DNA of 10,530 nucleotides from AM-2324 sp042091035 (lineage in GTDB: Bacteria > Bacteroidota > Bacteroidia > Chitinophagales > Saprospiraceae): contig JBELIG010000107.1 in assembly GCA_042091035.1 (NCBI GenBank), positions 1-10,530 of the forward strand, written 5' to 3'. A program made the position numbers and the translations under genes. Below, one piece after another: positions 7,214-10,530 of the stretch. Below the pieces are notes generated by a model. That model searched no databases and was not told where the DNA came from. It worked only from the letters and a program-made list of their open reading frames with translations. Every line of letters starts with the position of its first letter. Positions within the stretch are counted from its first letter, which is position 1.

Positions 7214-7672
7214 ATGAAAAATAAAAGGTTTCAGACCGTTGCAATGATACTAATAATTGGTTTAAGCATTAGCCAATTCTTTAGTCCTACATATAATGAA
7301 GGGACCGAGGTTAAGTCCAATGAATTGTTTGGTGTAGAGGTAGCATCTCCATCTGTAATCGATATGTTTAAAAATGCATGTTACGATTGCCATTCTAATA
7401 CAACGGAATATCCAGCCTATGCAAAGATATCGCCTCTTTCCTTTTGGATACAAGGGCATATAGATCATGGGAAAGAGCAGCTTAATTTTTCGGAATGGGC
7501 AAGCTATTCACCAGGCAAGAGAAAGCACAAGCTGGAAGAATGTATAGAAGAAATAGAAAAAAATCACATGCCATTAAAATCATACACTTGGTTGCATTCA
7601 AAATCAAGATTGTCTGAAGATCAGAAAAATCTTATTGTTGAGTGGTGTAGATCAATAATGGTGAAATATTAA
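7214..7672 (+). CDS. Haem-binding domain protein with CxxCH motif
   Basis: This small exported protein of 152 residues has one N-terminal hydrophobic segment (about 8-23) that may be a signal anchor or an uncleaved signal, so the rest should face the periplasm. The c-type haem attachment motif CYDCH lies at 56-60 in KNACYDCHSNTTEYPAYAKI, followed by the pattern typical of the Haem_bd family (PPxxFWIxxHIxHGKExLNFSEW-like, here SPLSFWIQGHIDHGKEQLNF). Further features are a charged helix (about 103-118) and NHMPLKSY at 118-125, whose Met119 could be the second haem ligand, then the C-terminal EWCRS. Family members are common in Bacteroidota, sometimes fused to or near cytochrome c peroxidases. 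The redox partner is not evident here. It sits between dacB (2-nt gap) and the methyltransferase lipoprotein (12-nt gap). The family call is firm and the function unknown. Confidence 0.88.
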   Translation: MKNKRFQTVAMILIIGLSISQFFSPTYNEGTEVKSNELFGVEVASPSVIDMFKNACYDCHSNTTEYPAYAKISPLSFWIQGHIDHGKEQLNFSEWASYSPGKRKHKLEECIEEIEKNHMPLKSYTWLHSKSRLSEDQKNLIVEWCRSIMVKY

Positions 7673-7684
7673 TTCGAGAACTTA

Positions 7685-8371
7685 ATGACTAATTTAAAAT
7701 TTAGCATACTGGTATTTAGCTTGTTGTTCTGTCTAAGTGCTTGTTCAGAAGAACCTTCTGGTCCAACTACTAATACAGATAACAGTGTCAACGAAGATCT
7801 TAGTTTTGAAGGAATTGTAAAAACCTCAGAGGCTAAAGGCCGTCAGGTATGGCAAAAACCCAATTTAGTTATCGACCTTCTTGGTGATCTAGAAGATAAG
7901 ACGATAGCAGATATTGGTGCGGGAACTGGATACTTCGCTATAAGGCTAGCAGAAAAAGCAAAAAAGGTAATTGCGATTGAAATCGATGAGCGATTTATCA
8001 ATTTTATCGATAGTGTAAAATTGGCTAATCTTGCTGAAGAATTCCACAGTAATCTCGAAACCAGAATTACCGTCTCTAGTTCATCTGGCTTGAAGGCCGG
8101 AGAAGCAGATGTGATTCTTATGGTAAACACCTATAGTTACATTGAGAACAGAAGTAAATATTTTAGGACACTCAAGAGTAGATTGCGTCCTGGAGGTCGG
8201 TTGGTAGTTGTTGATTTTAAAAAGAAAAGGATTGGTATAGATTACCCTTCTCAATCTGATCGACTACCCTTATATGTTGTGGAAAATGAACTTATAGATG
8301 CAGGATTTTCAATTCAGAGTAGTGATGATTGCTCTTTGGAGTATCAATATATTTTACTTGCGATGAAATAA
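7685..8371 (+). CDS. Lipoprotein with class I SAM-dependent methyltransferase domain
   Basis: This 228-residue protein joins a lipoprotein signal peptide to a Rossmann-fold methyltransferase. The N-terminus has hydrophobic residues 6-18 and the lipobox LSAC with Cys20 as the likely lipidated residue, followed by SEEPSGPTTN and a polar linker to about 40. The methyltransferase core shows motif I ADIGAGTGYF (75-84), the acidic strand-2 end IEID (98-101, ribose binding), a strand-4 region ADVILMVNTYSYIENR (141-156), and LRPGGRLVVVDFKKKR (167-182), as in UbiE-like and other class I enzymes. A signal peptide on a SAM enzyme is unusual because SAM is cytosolic, although similar 'predicted methyltransferases' with signal peptides are known in Gram-negative genomes. 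It is the last gene of the run, followed at once by a terminator. The substrate is unknown, and it may not be an active methyltransferase. Confidence 0.85.
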   Translation: MTNLKFSILVFSLLFCLSACSEEPSGPTTNTDNSVNEDLSFEGIVKTSEAKGRQVWQKPNLVIDLLGDLEDKTIADIGAGTGYFAIRLAEKAKKVIAIEIDERFINFIDSVKLANLAEEFHSNLETRITVSSSSGLKAGEADVILMVNTYSYIENRSKYFRTLKSRLRPGGRLVVVDFKKKRIGIDYPSQSDRLPLYVVENELIDAGFSIQSSDDCSLEYQYILLAMK

Positions 8372-8405
8372 AAAAAAGGTGAAGCTAAATGCTTCACCTT
8401 TTTTT
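8371..8405. terminator. Bidirectional intrinsic terminator between convergent genes
   Basis: A perfect 15-bp inverted repeat (8371-8385 and 8391-8405, loop TAAAT) has seven A at one end and seven T at the other around the core GGTGAAGC/GCTTCACC. It overlaps the last base of the methyltransferase stop and ends 2 nt before the stop of the minus-strand T9SS cargo gene, so a single element ends both transcripts. Confidence 0.92.
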
Positions 8406-8407
8406 GT

Positions 8408-10530
8408 CTATTGTATTATGAGTTTTCGACTCATAATTCCTTCTGAGGTGTTGAGCTGTATGAAATACATGCCTGGTTTAAGGCTAGAAACATCCATAAC
8501 ATTTTCGATCGCTTCAGGTGTTATCACCTGAATAGATTTGCCTCCCATGTTAATAATCTCTCCAGAGATAATTTCAAGATCTTCTGGATAATCTATTCGA
8601 ACATAATCCGAGCTAGGATTAGGACTAAGTGTTATCGATAAGTCACGCCTTGGGATATCTTCAGTAGATTCTTCATTTGTAATACTTGCTGAATCATCTT
8701 GAAGGTTGTCTCCCGATCCAATATAAACGATGTAGTCCTCCGTTTCTCCTCTATCGTATACTTCACAGGCCTCCGCACTATTGTAGTATTTAAGTACTAC
8801 TCTGAGTTTTCTGTAGCCCTCTGGTAAACCTGCAGGTATAGTGATTTTTGAAGATTTGACACTGTTGAAGTAAGTCATAGTCTTACGTATCATTTCATTA
8901 GACTCAAATACTCCATTCATATTGAAATCCAAGAAGAATGAGAAGTAACATATCCCATTTTCTGGAGCATCTTTAGAGAAGTATATGTAGTACTTAGAAT
9001 CGTCTTCAAGGTTGATTACCTCATTGGTATAGTGAAGGTATCCACCATCATTTCCTGTAGTGTTTTCCACATTTGACATTGCGAAGTAATCAATCCACTC
9101 ATTGGAGGAATCTAAGCCATAAGAATCGCAATATTCTCCTGGAAGTGTATAAGAAGTTGTTGTGAATTCTAGTAAATCAGACCAGCCAGAATTTTCTCCA
9201 GTAGAACAATCTACCTGAAGCTGTGCCTCATAATTGGTTTCTGGTAAAAGATCCTCAATGGTATAGGATAGTTGATCAATATCGGTTATTGTAGTCCATA
9301 CTGTATTACCAGATGTTCTATATCTAAGCGTGTAAGTTTGTGCTAAGTTTGTAGAAGACCAACTTAGTGTAGCACTATTGAAACTGAGTGAACTCACTTC
9401 AAAAGCATCTGGAAGATAACAGGTCGAATCAACTGGTGTAAGGAAGTTGTTTTTAAATGACCACGGTGAGGTTCCAACTTGACAAACTCCAGAAACCTGC
9501 CATTCGTAGCCCGTATTTTCATCAAGATCTGTCAGGTAGTAATTCGCCTCGTCTATTGGGCTAATAGTGTCCCATTCAGAAGAATCTTGAGTTCTTAGTC
9601 GCAATTGATAGTAAAGGTGGAGTGTGTCTTCATTCCAAAATAGCTCTACTTCGGTTGGATTGATAATAATAGACTCCAAGCCGGTAGGACTATTACAGCC
9701 ATTACTTGTGGTGAAACTTATTTGTTCGGACCATTCAGAATCTGAAAGTGAACAGTCGGAACGAATTTCAGCAATATAGGTAGTCGTTTCTTCCAAATCT
9801 GTGAGCAGGTATTCTATAGTATTGATATTACTTACAAAGGTCCAAGACCCTATAGATGATTTTCTATATCTCAAATCATATACTTCAGCCTCAGACACTT
9901 CTGTCCACGTTAAGCGTGCCGAATATTGTTCGATATCTCCTGCTTGAAGACCCTCAGGTGCTGGACATGGTTCTTCTTCTAGACAGGTAAAGATTGTGCT
10001 TCCTGACCATGGAGAATCTGTTGACTCTGCGCAATTGGAGGATACTTGCACTGTATATGTGGTGCCAGCTTCTAAAGCATTCAGGTTTACACTTGTATTA
10101 TTGTAATTTGGAATCAGAGTCCAATTTGAAGCTCCAAGTTGCCTATACCTAATATCATAAGAATTAGCCTCTGCCACTGGACTCCAGTTTATAGTAGCTG
10201 TGTTTATTCCTATGTTACTCGCAAAGACTGTAGATGGTGCATCACACTGAACTGAATTCCCTCCAAGATCCACAGTATAATCCTCTACTTCACCGTAAGC
10301 AAAAACTTCACAGGGCGAAGAGAATGCGCTGTATTTTTGACTAACTCGCATGCGGGTATTTCCCTGATAAGTTGTGTTCGGAATGCTTATGGTGCCCGAT
10401 GCAGTTCCTGACGTTGGTCCTCCAGAGAAAACCTGCTCTCCTGGATCGTCAAAATCCATGTCATTATTGAAGTCTATCCATATCCTGTAATATTCATTAT
10501 AAACTGTACCTGAAAACCCTGGGCTTATAG
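8408..10530 (-). CDS. T9SS-secreted surface protein, GEVED-FN3x4-GEVED-sorting domain, 5'-truncated
   Basis: This is the C-terminal ~706 residues of a larger secreted protein. The frame stays open to the window edge; the Met at 10457-10459 is internal because GFSGTVYNEYYRIWIDFNND reads through before it. Order from N to C: a GEVED domain (window edge to 10262, ending GEVEDYTVDLG), four fibronectin type III repeats (10246-9152), a second GEVED domain (9139-8717, ending GETEDYIVYIG), an acidic Ser/Glu-rich linker, and a type A C-terminal sorting domain (about 8641-8411, starting LSPNPSSDY and ending SRKLIIQ). The last domain directs export through the type IX secretion system with anchoring or release at the surface. 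The first GEVED holds an Asp-rich loop (DFNNDMDFDD), typical of a calcium-type site. Such proteins serve in adhesion or in polymer binding; a catalytic domain may lie in the missing N-terminus. Its stop abuts the shared terminator at 8371-8405. Confidence 0.92.
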   Translation of the reverse strand, partial: ISPGFSGTVYNEYYRIWIDFNNDMDFDDPGEQVFSGGPTSGTASGTISIPNTTYQGNTRMRVSQKYSAFSSPCEVFAYGEVEDYTVDLGGNSVQCDAPSTVFASNIGINTATINWSPVAEANSYDIRYRQLGASNWTLIPNYNNTSVNLNALEAGTTYTVQVSSNCAESTDSPWSGSTIFTCLEEEPCPAPEGLQAGDIEQYSARLTWTEVSEAEVYDLRYRKSSIGSWTFVSNINTIEYLLTDLEETTTYIAEIRSDCSLSDSEWSEQISFTTSNGCNSPTGLESIIINPTEVELFWNEDTLHLYYQLRLRTQDSSEWDTISPIDEANYYLTDLDENTGYEWQVSGVCQVGTSPWSFKNNFLTPVDSTCYLPDAFEVSSLSFNSATLSWSSTNLAQTYTLRYRTSGNTVWTTITDIDQLSYTIEDLLPETNYEAQLQVDCSTGENSGWSDLLEFTTTSYTLPGEYCDSYGLDSSNEWIDYFAMSNVENTTGNDGGYLHYTNEVINLEDDSKYYIYFSKDAPENGICYFSFFLDFNMNGVFESNEMIRKTMTYFNSVKSSKITIPAGLPEGYRKLRVVLKYYNSAEACEVYDRGETEDYIVYIGSGDNLQDDSASITNEESTEDIPRRDLSITLSPNPSSDYVRIDYPEDLEIISGEIINMGGKSIQVITPEAIENVMDVSSLKPGMYFIQLNTSEGIMSRKLIIQ
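8411..8641 (-). other. Type IX secretion C-terminal sorting domain
   Basis: The last ~75 residues of the surface protein begin with LSITLSPNPSSDYVRIDYP and continue with a beta-rich sequence (EIINMGGKSIQ, VMDVSSLKPGMYFIQL) and the end SRKLIIQ. This is the common type A Por-secretion pattern: PNP near the start, a GMY(F/I) strand and a final basic-hydrophobic K(L/I). It is cleaved off after outer-membrane passage in the studied members. Confidence 0.9.
9152..10246 (-). repeat. Four tandem fibronectin type III repeats (protein-level)
   Basis: Repeats lie at about 10246-9986, 9967-9707, 9697-9437 and 9421-9152, with a period of 270-279 nt. Each starts with Cys plus a Pro-containing turn, carries a Y-x-[IL]-R-[YL]-R strand (YDIRYR, YDLRYR, YQLRLR, YTLRYR) and ends near [ST]xW(S). 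In every copy a second Cys lies exactly 71 residues after the first, which suggests one disulfide per domain. DNA identity between copies is low, so this is an old duplication. Confidence 0.85.

Noticed and set aside
7843..8130. Minus-strand 95-codon frame opposite the methyltransferase gene
   Set aside because: It is antisense to the conserved SAM-binding motifs and has a serine-rich, low-information product typical of shadow frames.
4476..8371. Horizontal transfer island or defence system
   Set aside because: There is no shift in base composition visible by eye, no integrase, transposase, tRNA or flanking repeats, and all four genes have ordinary Bacteroidota homology.
10457..10459. ATG as the start of the T9SS cargo gene
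   Set aside because: The frame stays open upstream to the window edge and those residues (YRIWIDFNND) complete a GEVED domain, so this Met is internal.

Overview
The window looks like a chromosomal segment of a Bacteroidota bacterium, probably an aerobic, marine-type Flavobacteriia or Saprospiria relative. The evidence is a low-GC sequence, genes without Shine-Dalgarno sites, TAnnTTTG-type -7 promoter elements, a secreted protein with GEVED and fibronectin III domains and a type IX secretion (T9SS) C-terminal sorting domain, a Bacteroidota-type haem-binding CxxCH protein, and a lipoprotein whose mature N-terminus begins Cys-Ser-Glu-Glu. Genus cannot be decided from the sequence alone. No mobile element, tRNA, rRNA or CRISPR array was seen.

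Layout: (1) 1-551 (+) is the 3' part of an MlaF-like ABC ATPase. (2) 552-678 is a convergent intergenic stretch with two hairpins. (3) 679-1524 (-) is a membrane-anchored glucosaminidase. (4) 1525-1876 is an AT-rich divergent promoter region. (5) 1877-4375 (+) is a large exported M14 zinc carboxypeptidase, closed by a strong terminator. (6) 4476-8371 (+) is a tightly packed four-gene run: fumarylacetoacetase (fahA), D-Ala-D-Ala carboxypeptidase/endopeptidase (dacB, PBP4 type), a haem-binding CxxCH protein and a lipoprotein with a SAM-methyltransferase fold. The gaps are 6, 2 and 12 nt, so it is probably one operon. (7) A perfect 15-bp hairpin at 8371-8405 serves both strands. (8) 8408-10530 (-) is the C-terminal part of a large T9SS-secreted surface protein that runs off the right edge.

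Most of the genes act in the cell envelope: lipid transport across the periplasm, peptidoglycan cleavage (glucosaminidase, PBP4), exported peptide hydrolysis (M14), a periplasmic haem protein and a surface adhesin-like protein. The exception is fumarylacetoacetase, the last enzyme of tyrosine/homogentisate breakdown, which is cytosolic. I found no clear novel defence or mobile system. The points most worth a second look are the exported lipoprotein methyltransferase, which would need SAM outside the cytoplasm, its odd operon, the Cys/His-rich insert of the glucosaminidase, and the invariant 71-residue cysteine spacing in all four FN3 repeats of the T9SS cargo.
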